Shown here piece by piece: positions 1 to 8,756 of a stretch of 64,000 nucleotides of DNA (its first letter is position 1; each line of letters opens with the position of its first letter). The stretch comes from ZC4RG30 sp035556135 (GTDB taxonomy: Bacteria; Pseudomonadota; Gammaproteobacteria; Steroidobacterales; Steroidobacteraceae). The position numbers were made by a program, and so were the translations under genes. The notes under the pieces are model-generated. The model searched no databases and had not been told where the DNA came from. It saw only the letters and a program-made list of their open reading frames with translations. The stretch covers positions 992,001-1,056,000 of the forward strand of contig DATMFO010000003.1 in assembly GCA_035556135.1 (NCBI GenBank), given 5' to 3'.

Positions 1-1985
1 AGCTCCGGATCATCGCCGAAGCCGATGCGCCACTGGATGCGCGGCGAATTGAGGTCGTACTTCACGATCGAAGTGAATGGCGGCTTGATGCGGTTGCCGA
101 CGGTGTTGTACTCGTTGATGGTGTACTGCTTCCACTCGGCAGGAGCGCCTTCCGGATAGGTGGTCGCGGGTCCGCGCGCAGCCTGGGGACGCTGCGCCAC
201 GGAACCGGAACCCGCCACCAGCTCGCGCGGTGCGGGCGAGGCACCGCCACCGCCGCCCCCGCGACCTGGCCCGAAGCCACCGCCCGGACCGCCGGGCGGC
301 GCCGTGAGATAGCGGACCAGCAGGTCCACGTCGGTGGCGGCCAGGTGCGGATAAGACGGCATGCGGCCTTTGCCCGTCGCGAGGATGGCGCGGATCTGCG
401 TCGCATCGAAACGCGGTGCACCCGCCACGATGTTGTTGGCCGGGTCAGCCGCCAGGTGCACCAGCGGCACGCCAGTGTCGGTGCCGCGACGATCGGCGCC
501 GTGGCAGACCTGGCAATTGGCCTGGAAAAGCACCTGTCCTGGCTGGACTGGCGGTCCGCCGCCGCCACGACGCGGCTGCGCATCAGGATCGAGCAGCTTC
601 AGGATGCCGGGGTTGTCATGCGCTATCACGTACACCGCGCCGGTGGTCGGCTCGCTGGCCATGCCGCCGAACAGCGCACCACCATTGCTGGTGGGTACGT
701 GGACCGTATCCTCCAGGCTGATCGGCGTGAACAGTCCCAGGTTCTTCGCGCCCAGCAGGCGCTGCCGGAAGGTCGTCGCTTCGGCCTCCGTCAGGTAGGG
801 GCTGATGTCATCCACCGTGAAGGTGTGTTTCGAGAATGGTTCCGGCTTGGTCGGATAAGGCTGCGTCGGCCAGCTCTGCTCGCCCGGCATGGTGGACTTG
901 GGAACCGGACGTTCCTCCACCGGCCACACGGGCTCACCCGTATCGCGATCGAACACATACAGCCAGCCGGTCTTGCCGGCGATGGCAACAACCTCGCGCT
1001 GCCGGCTGCCGTCGCGGATGGTGGTGAGCTGGGGCGCGGCGCTCGGATCCATGTCCCACAGGTCGTGGTGCACCATCTGGAAGTGCCACCTGCGCTTGCC
1101 GGTACGCGCATCCAGCGCCACAAGGGACGTGCCGAAGAGATTGGCGCCAATCCGGTCGGCACCGAAGAAGTCGTAGCTGGGCGATCCAAGCGGGATGTAT
1201 ACGGTGCCGCGGCGGGCATCAATGGTCATCTCGCCCCAGTTGTTCACGCCGCCGATGTAGCGCCAGGCGTCCTTCGGCCAGGTGTCATAACCGAACTCGC
1301 CCGGCCGCGGCACAGTGTGGAAGGTCCACACCAGCTTGCCGGTAAGCACGTCATAGGCCCGGATATCCCCCGGCGGTGACATGTAGCCCTCGCCAGGTGC
1401 GCTGCCCAGGATCAGCAGGTTCTCGAACACCTCACCCGGCGTATTGGACTGGATGGCGCCAATGCTGGCCGGGTCGCGGCCATCGATGCCCTCCCTGAGG
1501 TCGACCACCCCGCCCCTGCCGAAGCTGGTGATGGACTTGCCGGTGCGCGCATCCACCTGCTGCAGCAGGCTGTCCATCGCGAAGATCAGCCGCCGGTCGC
1601 GCCCGTCGGCGCTTTCCCAGTAGTTGAACCCGCGGCTGGTCATGCCCTGCATGTTTTCGCGGATCCACAGCTCCTTGCCCGTGGCGGCATCCACGGCCAC
1701 CAGCGAACCGCCGCGTCCGCGGCCATAGGCCACGCCATGCACCACGATGGAGCCGAAGCCCGTATCGCCATGGGGGTAGGTCCAGGCAACCTCGAGGTTG
1801 GCGACATTAGTCTTACTAATTTGCCGGGATGCGAAAAAACGGGAGTTGTCCGCCCCGTTGCCATAACCAGCCCACCAGCGGTCCGCTGGTGCCTGGGCGC
1901 TCGAACCGATGGTGGACGCACCCACAGCGAGGACCAGTCCCGCCGCGATCCGCCAGCCACGCTGACGGCGTGACGAAATGGCCAT
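1..1985 (-). CDS. PQQ-dependent dehydrogenase with cytochrome c domain (C-terminus cut by window edge)
   Basis: Periplasmic quinoprotein that should oxidise an alcohol or sugar with pyrroloquinoline quinone and pass electrons through its own haem c. About 661 codons are visible and the reading frame runs off the left edge. Residues 1-31 look like a signal peptide (SSRRQR then a hydrophobic core ending SSAQA). Quinoprotein propeller repeats follow (VAVDAATGKELW, VALDARTGKRRWHF, VFDRDTGEPVWPVEERPVP, PYPTKPEPF). A haem site C491-Q-V-C494-H is embedded before a Gly/Pro-rich linker (positions 244-310). This layout matches the glucose/quinate/shikimate-type PQQ dehydrogenases carrying a cytochrome domain. 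The ATG at 1985 has GGAGAG upstream; an in-frame ATG at 2000 is closed by TGA. It diverges from the cupin gene. The substrate cannot be read from the sequence. Confidence 0.88.
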   Translation of the reverse strand, partial: MAISSRRQRGWRIAAGLVLAVGASTIGSSAQAPADRWWAGYGNGADNSRFFASRQISKTNVANLEVAWTYPHGDTGFGSIVVHGVAYGRGRGGSLVAVDAATGKELWIRENMQGMTSRGFNYWESADGRDRRLIFAMDSLLQQVDARTGKSITSFGRGGVVDLREGIDGRDPASIGAIQSNTPGEVFENLLILGSAPGEGYMSPPGDIRAYDVLTGKLVWTFHTVPRPGEFGYDTWPKDAWRYIGGVNNWGEMTIDARRGTVYIPLGSPSYDFFGADRIGANLFGTSLVALDARTGKRRWHFQMVHHDLWDMDPSAAPQLTTIRDGSRQREVVAIAGKTGWLYVFDRDTGEPVWPVEERPVPKSTMPGEQSWPTQPYPTKPEPFSKHTFTVDDISPYLTEAEATTFRQRLLGAKNLGLFTPISLEDTVHVPTSNGGALFGGMASEPTTGAVYVIAHDNPGILKLLDPDAQPRRGGGGPPVQPGQVLFQANCQVCHGADRRGTDTGVPLVHLAADPANNIVAGAPRFDATQIRAILATGKGRMPSYPHLAATDVDLLVRYLTAPPGGPGGGFGPGRGGGGGGASPAPRELVAGSGSVAQRPQAARGPATTYPEGAPAEWKQYTINEYNTVGNRIKPPFTSIVKYDLNSPRIQWRIGFGDDPE

Positions 1986-2064
1986 GCTTCACTCTCCCAT
2001 AACAAAACGTGCGCCGATCGTGCCGGATTGGATATCGCACTTCAATCTGCGCGCAGCGGCATTC

Positions 2065-2093
2065 TTGCGATACCGCAGCCTGACGTCTAGAGT
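2065..2093 (+). promoter_or_regulatory. Possible promoter for the bicupin gene
   Basis: TTGCGA and TAGAGT are separated by exactly 17 bp, about 90 bp upstream of the ATG at 2183, in the divergent region between two genes. The hexamers are only partial matches, so this is a weak call. Confidence 0.25.
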
Positions 2094-2182
2094 CGCCGGA
2101 TAATTCGCGCCCACAAGTCGCTGTCCGGACAATGAACGCAGCTGCCCACGGCGCGCAAATCGGCTCCGGCCGAGGGGGATCA

Positions 2183-3127
2183 ATGAATAGTCATCATATT
2201 TTTTCCGGCCCGCGTGCGGCTCTGGCAGCGCTGGCCACGGGCTTGCTGTGCTGTGCGCCTGCCATCGCCGCACAGCAGTCGCTGGAAGCGCGCATCGTGC
2301 ATACCGATCCGTCCTCCTACCGGCCACTGCAGGCAGTGCATGCAGGTGCCGGCAGCATGTCCTTCACGGGCCTGCTGAATCGAGGCGCCGTCACGCCGGA
2401 GTTCAACTTCCTGCACCGTGGCGAGATACCTCCCGGCGCAGGCATCGGCCACCACTTCCACAACGTCGCCGAGGAGATGTTCGTCATCCTCAATGGCGAA
2501 GCGCAGTTCACCGTCGACGGGCGCACCGCAGTGGTGAAGGGCCCCGCTGGCGTGGTGTGCCCGGCCGGACATTCGCACGCCCTCTACAACTCCGGCACCG
2601 AGACATTGCAGTGGATGAACATCAACATCACCACGCTGGCCGGCGTCGGCGATGCCTTCGACCTGGGCGATACACGCGAGAAGGCCGTGCTCGATCCCGT
2701 GCCCACTTTCATGACCATGCAGCTTGATCGCGAACAGCTGCGCGCCGCGGGCGCAGGGCCGCGCCCGGGTCGCGGGGCAGCGCCACCCTCGCCCACCGCC
2801 GTGCGTTCGCGGCGCGTGCTGGGCCCGACGGTGTTCAAGTCCACATGGTCCTATGTGGACCATGTGCTGGTCCCGCCCGGCGCCTCCGGGCCGGCAAGCG
2901 ACCATGCCGAAATCGGTGAAGCCTTTTACGTGCTGGCCGGCAGCGGCAGCGTGCGCGTGGGCACCGAAACCGCGGCGGTGCGCACCGGGGATGCCATTCC
3001 CGTGCGCGTGGGAGAAGCCAGCCAGTTCACCAACAACGGCACCGCGCCGCTGGAACTGCTGGTCATCGGCGTTGCCCGCGACATGAATGCGAAGCAGGCG
3101 CTGATGACGGGCGGCATGCGCCGCTGA
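2183..3127 (+). CDS. Exported bicupin protein
   Basis: Two-domain cupin of unknown substrate, predicted periplasmic. The ATG at 2183 is preferred over an upstream ATG at 2132 because GAGGGGG lies just before it and it opens a good signal peptide (CCAPAIAAQQ, cleavage near residue 30). Cupin 1 carries the metal-type motif HHFHNVAEEMFVILNG; cupin 2 carries DHAEIGEAFYVLAGSG. The second domain has fewer histidines, so it may not bind metal. A short Gly/Pro/Arg-rich linker (about 2750-2800) joins the two. Cupins of this shape include dioxygenases, isomerases and sugar-binding proteins; nothing here decides between them. The gene precedes the enolase-superfamily gene by 42 bp and probably shares its transcript. 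Confidence 0.85.
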   Translation: MNSHHIFSGPRAALAALATGLLCCAPAIAAQQSLEARIVHTDPSSYRPLQAVHAGAGSMSFTGLLNRGAVTPEFNFLHRGEIPPGAGIGHHFHNVAEEMFVILNGEAQFTVDGRTAVVKGPAGVVCPAGHSHALYNSGTETLQWMNINITTLAGVGDAFDLGDTREKAVLDPVPTFMTMQLDREQLRAAGAGPRPGRGAAPPSPTAVRSRRVLGPTVFKSTWSYVDHVLVPPGASGPASDHAEIGEAFYVLAGSGSVRVGTETAAVRTGDAIPVRVGEASQFTNNGTAPLELLVIGVARDMNAKQALMTGGMRR

Positions 3128-3169
3128 GATTCGAAACGGTCTGATCCAACCAAGAAAGAGGCAATAGCA

Positions 3170-4459
3170 ATGAGTGCCAGGTATTCGAGACGGTCCTTCC
3201 TCGCGCACGGTGCCATGGCTGGCGCCGGCGCCCTCGCCGTGCATCCCCTGGCCTCGTTCGGGCAGGCGCTGGAGACCGCCATCGACAGCGCCCGGCTCTC
3301 CTCCAGCCCCTCGCAGCTGCGCATCACTGACGTGAAATGCGGCTTCCTGCGCGGTGGTGGCCGGATGTTCGTGAAGATCCACACCAACCAGGGCATCTGG
3401 GGCTGCGGCGAAGGCGTGGATGCCGTGAATGGCACCTACCAGCTGGTGAAGAGCCTCGGACAGCGCATCACGCGCCGCAATCCCCTCGACGTGCACCGGC
3501 TGTTCGAGGACCTGCGCAAGGGCGGTGTCTTCGGGGGGGCGCAGTCCGGTGTGTACGTGGCCGTGCTGTCAGCCATCGAGACAGCCCTGTGGGACCTCGC
3601 CGGCAAGGCGCTGGGCGTTCCGGTCTATCGCTTGCTCGGTGGCAAGTTCCGCGACCGCATCCGCGTGTACATGGATACGGCGCTCTACCAGTCGCGACTG
3701 CCTACGCCCCAGGACTTCGCCAAGGCTGCGAAGGAAGCCAAGGACATGGGCGTGTCGGGCATCAAGTTCGACCTCGACCAGGGCAACGACCCCGGCAAGT
3801 ACGATGCCTTCAACTGGACCGCAAGCCCCGCGGAACTGCGGCGGATGGTGAGCCAGGTTGCCGCCGCCCGGGAGGCCGTAGGACCAGAGATCGACATCTG
3901 CTGCGACATGCATGGCCGCTACGACCTGCCCACCGGCAAGCAGATCGCCAAGATGCTCGAACCCTACAACCTGATGTGGCTGGAAGAACCCGTGCCAGCC
4001 GAGAACATCGACGCGCTGAAGCAGATCAACGACTCCACCAGCACACCCATCTGCGCCGGCGAGAACCTGTACCTGGGCCATGGCTTCCGCCGCGCGCTGG
4101 AGATCGGCGCCGTGGACATCGTGATGCCCGACCTGCAGAAGACGGGCGGACTGGGCGAAGGCCAGCGCATCGCCAACCTTGCCAACCTGTACTACGTGCC
4201 GTTCGCACCGCATATGGTGGCCTCCTTCCTGGGTGCCATGGCTGCGGCGCACGTGTGCGCATCGGTGCCGAACTTCATGATCCTGGAGTGGCAGATCTAC
4301 TTCCACCGCGAACGCATGTGGGATGAGATCGTCAGCTACGACGGCCCGAAGCTGGTGAATGGCTTCATCCCGCTTTCGGAGAAGCCGGGCATCGGCGTGG
4401 AAATCAACGAAGAGGGCATGCGCGCCTACGCCGCGCCGGGAGTGCCCTTCTTCGAGTAG
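3170..4459 (+). CDS. Tat-exported mandelate racemase/muconate lactonizing (enolase superfamily) dehydratase
   Basis: Enolase-superfamily enzyme, likely a sugar-acid dehydratase close to galactonate/mannonate dehydratases. Residues 1-32 are a twin-arginine signal (SRRSFLAHGAMAGAG). The magnesium ligands are visible as D246 (CCDMHGR), E272 (WLEEP) and E298 (CAGENL), with the 26-residue spacing usual for the DgoD type. H248 in the D-M-H motif and H348 (FAPHM) are candidate general acid/base residues. The length (429 aa) is normal for the family plus the signal. A Tat signal is unusual because most members are cytoplasmic, and it implies periplasmic sugar-acid processing. It lies directly downstream of the bicupin gene and converges with the MBL gene across a GC-rich hairpin. 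Confidence 0.88.
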   Translation: MSARYSRRSFLAHGAMAGAGALAVHPLASFGQALETAIDSARLSSSPSQLRITDVKCGFLRGGGRMFVKIHTNQGIWGCGEGVDAVNGTYQLVKSLGQRITRRNPLDVHRLFEDLRKGGVFGGAQSGVYVAVLSAIETALWDLAGKALGVPVYRLLGGKFRDRIRVYMDTALYQSRLPTPQDFAKAAKEAKDMGVSGIKFDLDQGNDPGKYDAFNWTASPAELRRMVSQVAAAREAVGPEIDICCDMHGRYDLPTGKQIAKMLEPYNLMWLEEPVPAENIDALKQINDSTSTPICAGENLYLGHGFRRALEIGAVDIVMPDLQKTGGLGEGQRIANLANLYYVPFAPHMVASFLGAMAAAHVCASVPNFMILEWQIYFHRERMWDEIVSYDGPKLVNGFIPLSEKPGIGVEINEEGMRAYAAPGVPFFE

Positions 4460-4472
4460 CCGCGCTGGGCAG

Positions 4473-4499
4473 GCCGCCGCGTATTATCTCCGCGGCGGC
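4473..4499. terminator. Hairpin terminator between convergent genes
   Basis: A perfect 9-bp stem (GCCGCCGCG / CGCGGCGGC) with a 9-nt loop lies between two convergent stop codons and overlaps the last codons of the minus-strand gene. There is no T-run, so it may act in both directions or with Rho. Confidence 0.5.
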
Positions 4500-5542
4500 G
4501 CCTGGGGAGCCGGAGGCGGGGCAAACGGCGCGGCCGCGCGCGCCGCGATCGCGCATTCCTCGGCGACCTTGAAATAGCGCTGCACGGTGTCCTTGCCGAT
4601 CACGTAGGGATGTTTTTCACCCGGCTTGCGTTTGGCCAGTGCAGGCAGTTTCACCGTCGAGCCATCGTATGCCGTGTGGTTGGAAAGCAGGATGTCTGCG
4701 CCCGCCGCGGCGGCGATGCCACGGAAGCGCGCCGCCGACTCCGCGTAGGTGCGCAGCCGCGCATCCAGGGGATCATCGGGAGTACCCCGGAAATTGAACA
4801 GTGTGCCGCCCCACAGCGCCGCCATGTGCTGCACGCCATTGTCCTGCACCGGCAGCAGCGTGGAGACCGTGCCATGCGTATGGCCGGGTGTCAGGTGCAC
4901 GCGTACGGTCTTGCCGCCCAGCCTGATTTCATAGCCATCGGTGGCCACGATGTCACGCTTTGCCTTCACCTTGTCGTTGCCCTGCTCGTACAGCTTCCAG
5001 TCGGCCTCCGACATCACCACCCGTGCGCCGTGCTGCTGCAGGATGCCCGCGCCGCCGGAGTGGTCGGCATGCGCGTGGCTGATGATGACGTAGCGGATCT
5101 CCTTGGGATCGATGCCCAGCTTGCGCAGGCCCTCGATTACCTCGGCTTCCACCGAGTAGTCGAAGATCGCATCCACCAGGATGATGCCTTCGCTGGTGCG
5201 CAGTCCCCATACCGAGAACGCCGTCTGACCGAGGAAGAACAGGTCATCGAACACGCGCACAGGCTCCGCATACCAGGTGCGCTGCTGATCGATGGTGGGC
5301 AACGCTGCCGGCACCTCACCGGTGCCGGGCGCCGCGTTCACGGTCCTGATCGGGGTGGCGCAGAGCTGACCGAAGATGAAGGAGTGATCCGCACCAGCGG
5401 CTGCGCGCGCAGCCTCGATGTGGCGGACCACCTCCTGGCGCACCTCGGCGCTGGGTTCCGGTGCGGCAGCATGGCTGCTGATGGCGACCGCAAGCGCCAG
5501 TGTGCCGGCGGCGATCAGGTCAGGCGCAGAACGACGGGACAT
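4484..5542 (-). CDS. Subclass B3-like metallo-beta-lactamase-fold hydrolase
   Basis: Exported zinc hydrolase, 352 aa, with a signal peptide ending near AISSHAAA. The ATG at 5542 is chosen because GGAGGAG sits eight bases upstream; the open frame extends further but without a signal. The full zinc set is present: H156-A-H158-A-D160-H161, H221 (PGHTHGT) and H289 (LLSNHT), which is the B3 pattern. The region VFDDLFFLGQ to VMSEADW is clearly paralogous to the gene ending at 59503. B3-like proteins hydrolyse beta-lactams, but many environmental members cleave other lactones or esters, so resistance should not be assumed. It is the last gene of the 8689-4484 minus-strand run. Confidence 0.85.
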   Translation of the reverse strand: MSRRSAPDLIAAGTLALAVAISSHAAAPEPSAEVRQEVVRHIEAARAAAGADHSFIFGQLCATPIRTVNAAPGTGEVPAALPTIDQQRTWYAEPVRVFDDLFFLGQTAFSVWGLRTSEGIILVDAIFDYSVEAEVIEGLRKLGIDPKEIRYVIISHAHADHSGGAGILQQHGARVVMSEADWKLYEQGNDKVKAKRDIVATDGYEIRLGGKTVRVHLTPGHTHGTVSTLLPVQDNGVQHMAALWGGTLFNFRGTPDDPLDARLRTYAESAARFRGIAAAAGADILLSNHTAYDGSTVKLPALAKRKPGEKHPYVIGKDTVQRYFKVAEECAIAARAAAPFAPPPAPQAPPRR

Positions 5543-5577
5543 ACAAGACTCCTCCTGGTTGGCTGCAGCTGGCAGCC

Positions 5578-6567
5578 TCAGTTGCCGGCCGATCGCGCCA
5601 CGAGGCCGCGGACCCAGTCGACCAATTGCCGGTTCCCCACTGTTGCCTGGATGCCTGGTGGCACCGCGTGCACGCTCCAGTACACCCGCCATGGGGCCGA
5701 AGTGGCGCCAGGTGCGAGGTCGACGGCCGCACCCTGCGGCTCCAGCTCGACCAGGCGATTGCCCGGAGCGGTGTACACCTCCACCTCGGCCTCGCCTTCC
5801 GCTGCGCGGTCGGCCGGGTTATCCACGAACTGCTTCAGCAGCAGTATTCCATCGTGCACGCAGGCAAGCCAGCCCTCGGCGCCATCGCTCACCGACTTCG
5901 ACTGGTTATCAGTTCCCGTGAAGTCGTACCACACGATCCCGTCCGCCACGGTGACCGTGCGGATCGCCGGCGGTGCGCCGCGCCGCGTCTGCGCCGCCGG
6001 CCCGTTCTCCCCTTGCGGGTAGAACACCAGCCCCTCGGCCACCACGCGCGTGACCTGCCAGGGCGCGAATCGCAGGACATTGCTGCTGCGGTTGGTCACG
6101 GTGAACTCGGTGACGATGGCGCCGCGTGCAACATCGCCCCAGAAGCGCTTTTCGATCGAGAGGGGCTGCCCGTTGACCAGCACCTCACCGCTGTCGAACA
6201 CGATGCGTCGCGCACCTGCATCGATGCGATGCGTGAAGGTGGCGTTGTCGATGGCCGGCGGCCAGCTCCAGGTCTGCGGACTGGTCCAGAAACTGGAACC
6301 ATAGGTGACATTGTTCACCTCGGAGCCGACCAGCAGGTTGCGGTCCTGGAACCGCAGCCCGGTGACACGGCCGGTGGGTCCGTCTGCAATGAAGGTCATC
6401 CCGCCCAGGGTGAACCTGTAGGTGGCGCCCTCCACTTCAGGCATCGGCGCAGTTGCGCCAGCCCGGCGACTTCCTCCTTCACCACGCTGCCCGCCCGTTC
6501 CGGTGCTGCAGGCTGCGAGCAAGGCCGCCGCCACCGCCAGACCATATCGCACCACTTTCGAGCCCAT
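5578..6567 (-). CDS. Predicted lipoprotein with sugar-mutarotase-like beta domain (DUF4380-like)
   Basis: The ATG at 6567 starts a lipoprotein signal (MGSKVVRYGLAVAAALLAAC, lipobox LAAC at about residue 20). The 330-aa product is beta-rich. It contains blocks resembling DUF4380 or galactose-mutarotase-like folds (YRFTLGGMTF, SFWTSPQTWSWPPAID, VTEFTVTNRSSNVLRFAPWQV). The start lies 4 bp after the stop of the DUF3237 gene and the next gene begins 35 bp on, so it is inside an operon. The function is not known. I am confident of the gene and its membrane anchoring, less so of the fold. Confidence 0.72.
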   Translation of the reverse strand: MGSKVVRYGLAVAAALLAACSTGTGGQRGEGGSRRAGATAPMPEVEGATYRFTLGGMTFIADGPTGRVTGLRFQDRNLLVGSEVNNVTYGSSFWTSPQTWSWPPAIDNATFTHRIDAGARRIVFDSGEVLVNGQPLSIEKRFWGDVARGAIVTEFTVTNRSSNVLRFAPWQVTRVVAEGLVFYPQGENGPAAQTRRGAPPAIRTVTVADGIVWYDFTGTDNQSKSVSDGAEGWLACVHDGILLLKQFVDNPADRAAEGEAEVEVYTAPGNRLVELEPQGAAVDLAPGATSAPWRVYWSVHAVPPGIQATVGNRQLVDWVRGLVARSAGN

Positions 6568-6571
6568 CTGT

Positions 6572-7162
6572 TCAGACCAGCTTGTACACATCAACCTGCA
6601 CTGTGCCCGGCCGGCCCTGCGCGGTGCCGGCACTGCACAGGAACACCGCCTCGTTGAGCCATTGCCATGCACCCTGGGGTGCTGTGAACTCCACGGCAGT
6701 GCGGAAGTAGGCGGGCGCGCTGCCCGCAGCGGGAGCGATGATGCCCCTGTTGACCACCTTCACCACCGTCTTGTCGGACATCTCCATGGCGTAGGTGGCC
6801 TCGATCTCCGTGACGCCATCGGAACGCGTGCGCTGCCAGTCGGCACCACCGGGGATCACGCGGCCGGCAATGTTCTTCCCGACCACCTCACCACCGGTGA
6901 TGGGTACGGCGCGGACCTGGCCGGTGGCCGTATCACCAACGGACACTGCCCCATCAATGGTGGCGAATATGCTGAAGGCGAACTCGGCGACGGGATTGTG
7001 GGCGGTGGGCGCAGCCGGAACCGCCGGGGCAGCGGGAGTGGCAGCCCCCGAGGGGCCGAGGATGAAACCTCCGGCGACCAGCATGCCTCCCTGCAGCAGC
7101 GCACGGCGCGCGGTGTCGGGGGATTCGGACAGGGAGGGTGCGGATTGTTCAGTTGGCTGCAT
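6572..7162 (-). CDS. DUF3237 domain protein, Tat-type signal
   Basis: 196-aa exported protein. The N-terminus has ARRALLQGGMLVAGG, consistent with a twin-arginine or Sec signal, then an Ala/Pro linker. The remainder is one DUF3237 barrel (VPITGGEVVGKNIAGRVIPGG, DWQRTRSDG, ALF/EAVFLCSAG). DUF3237 has no assigned reaction; members often sit beside aromatic or hydroxyketone catabolism genes. The ATG at 7162 lies 2 bp after the stop of a second DUF3237 gene. The pair therefore look like an in-place duplication in which one copy gained an export signal. Confidence 0.82.
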   Translation of the reverse strand: MQPTEQSAPSLSESPDTARRALLQGGMLVAGGFILGPSGAATPAAPAVPAAPTAHNPVAEFAFSIFATIDGAVSVGDTATGQVRAVPITGGEVVGKNIAGRVIPGGADWQRTRSDGVTEIEATYAMEMSDKTVVKVVNRGIIAPAAGSAPAYFRTAVEFTAPQGAWQWLNEAVFLCSAGTAQGRPGTVQVDVYKLV

Positions 7163-7164
7163 GA

Positions 7165-7626
7165 TCAAAGTACCCGGTAGTAGTGGATGACGACCTTGTC
7201 CGCGTAGCGCTCGCCCCATGATACGAACAGCGCCTTGTTGAGCCAGTCGTAGGGGCCGGCGGGGGCATCGAAGCGCGCCACGGCGCGCATGTAGTACTGG
7301 TCGGGCGGCACCACCTCGCCGGCATTGAGCCGTGCCATCACGGCCGGTGGTCCATGGCGCATGCCCTTGCTGGATACGCGGATGGTGACACCATCGTGCG
7401 TGAGCATGGCGCCGGACACGTCAAGACGCGCCAGTCCGTCCGGCTGCACCAGCTGCCAGTCATAGGAGCCGGGAATCACCGTGCCGCGCAGGCGCGGTCC
7501 CGCAAATGAGCCGGCGCCGATGGGAACACCCTGGTGGAAGCCGGTGGGAATCTGTCCCACCTGCACCGGGCGCGACACCTGCACCTCGGCATCCATCAAC
7601 CACTCCAGCCTTACCGGATCCGGCAT
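7165..7626 (-). CDS. DUF3237 domain protein, no signal peptide
   Basis: 153-aa single-domain DUF3237 protein without a visible export signal, unlike its two relatives at 6572 and 8757. Family landmarks are present: GPRLRGTVIPGSYDWQLVQPDG, an internal MRHGPPAVMARLNAGE block, YMRAVARFDAP and a C-terminal LFVSWGERY. The last segment is shared with the 8757 gene (VFVGVGER). The gene lies 13 bp after the DUF6152 fusion gene and 2 bp before the next DUF3237 gene. Unknown function; a cytoplasmic member of a small family expanded here. Confidence 0.82.
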   Translation of the reverse strand: MPDPVRLEWLMDAEVQVSRPVQVGQIPTGFHQGVPIGAGSFAGPRLRGTVIPGSYDWQLVQPDGLARLDVSGAMLTHDGVTIRVSSKGMRHGPPAVMARLNAGEVVPPDQYYMRAVARFDAPAGPYDWLNKALFVSWGERYADKVVIHYYRVL

Positions 7627-7639
7627 CTGTACTCCTGCC

Positions 7640-8689
7640 TCAACGCTTCCTGTCCTTCACTTCAGCACCATCGACGCCGCGCGGTGCACACTTGAACGGT
7701 TCGATCTTCAGGTCCGATGGCGCGTATTCCAGCGTCGATGGCTCGAAAGCACGCGTGAAGAACTGTGGATCGTCAGGTGTGATTTCCACCACCAGCCGTT
7801 GCCGCGCAGCGTCGAAGCGCAGTCGCTCCACCGTGGTGAGCGCCGCGGAATGCAGCAGGCCGCGCGTGGGCTGGCCCTGCTGCTCGACATACTGGTTGAG
7901 CACGCCGGGCGTGTAGTTGGCTGTGTGGATCACCAGGGTGTCGCCCTCGAAGTGGCCGATGGAATGTCCCAGCGTGGCGCGCGGCCCATCCTTCGGGTGC
8001 TCTTTCTGGTCCAGATGCACCACACGGCGCACGTCCATCCACTCGTGGCGGATGATCACGCGATTGCCCTCGCGGGTGATGGAAAGAGGCGTGCCCGGCG
8101 CACCCCAGGCACGCCGCACGCCAACCGGGTTGCAGCGGAAGGTGGGATCGTCCCTGAAGGGATCATAGGCAGCCACGGCAGCCATGCCCACCTCGGTGAG
8201 GAACTGCATCATGGGCTGCGGGCCGCTGGTGCTGCGACCGGCCGCCGGCGCCAGCAGCCAGGTGCCGAGGATATCGCGCCGGACTGTCCGCGTTGGCGCA
8301 GGGACAGCGGCGCCCGAGCCATTCACATTGAGCTTGCGGCCATCCGGCAGGACCACATCGGTAAAGAAGCATCGATGCGGGTCGTTGCGCGACTGCGAGC
8401 CCTCGATGCGCAGCTGCGCGCCGGGCTTGAGGATGGCGGGCGTGACTCCGTTGCGGGTCAGCTGCGTCACTCCGTGGGATTCGCAGATATAGGTCTGCGT
8501 GCGGCCATTCTCGTCCACGGCTTCGATGTGCAGGTAGCTGTGCGGATTGCGCCCGTCGAACTTCGTGACCCTGCCGGAGATGCTCACCGGCTTGCGGCTG
8601 TCGAAGTGCGGCGCAAAGCTGTGATGCGCGCCTGCGCCGGTCGCGATGGCCGCCGCGAGCAGCGCCGCAGGCATGCGGAGCGATGGCAT
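7640..8689 (-). CDS. Exported DUF6152 protein fused to a GDTLVIHT-type C-terminal domain
   Basis: 349 aa with a signal peptide (AAAIATGAGA) and the DUF6152 hallmark HHSFAPHFD at the mature N-terminus. Residues 22-130 form the DUF6152 part (NPHSYLHIE, GVTPAILKPG). The C-terminal half has GHFEGDTLVIHTANY, LTTVERLRF and TPDDPQFFTR. That half matches the separate gene at 19876 (GRWEGDTLVVETNN, LTVVERIRR, LTDPEAFQEP), while the N-terminal half matches the separate gene at 20742. This protein therefore joins what is split elsewhere in the same window. Biochemical role unknown; probably periplasmic. It is the first gene of the minus-strand run and diverges from the DUF3237 gene at 8757. Confidence 0.83.
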   Translation of the reverse strand: MPSLRMPAALLAAAIATGAGAHHSFAPHFDSRKPVSISGRVTKFDGRNPHSYLHIEAVDENGRTQTYICESHGVTQLTRNGVTPAILKPGAQLRIEGSQSRNDPHRCFFTDVVLPDGRKLNVNGSGAAVPAPTRTVRRDILGTWLLAPAAGRSTSGPQPMMQFLTEVGMAAVAAYDPFRDDPTFRCNPVGVRRAWGAPGTPLSITREGNRVIIRHEWMDVRRVVHLDQKEHPKDGPRATLGHSIGHFEGDTLVIHTANYTPGVLNQYVEQQGQPTRGLLHSAALTTVERLRFDAARQRLVVEITPDDPQFFTRAFEPSTLEYAPSDLKIEPFKCAPRGVDGAEVKDRKR

Positions 8690-8756
8690 GTGTTTCCCCC
8701 CGGTTCCAGGCCGAGTATACGCTGCCGCTGCCGCGGGATTGCGCTAGCATGCCCTC

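Noticed and set aside
345..1379. Plus-strand open frame of 344 codons near the left edge
   Set aside because: The minus strand holds a clear PQQ dehydrogenase with haem motif over the same bases.
4484..5542. Calling the B3-like MBL gene an antibiotic-resistance gene
   Set aside because: Zinc ligands alone do not establish beta-lactam hydrolysis, and the neighbours are catabolic.
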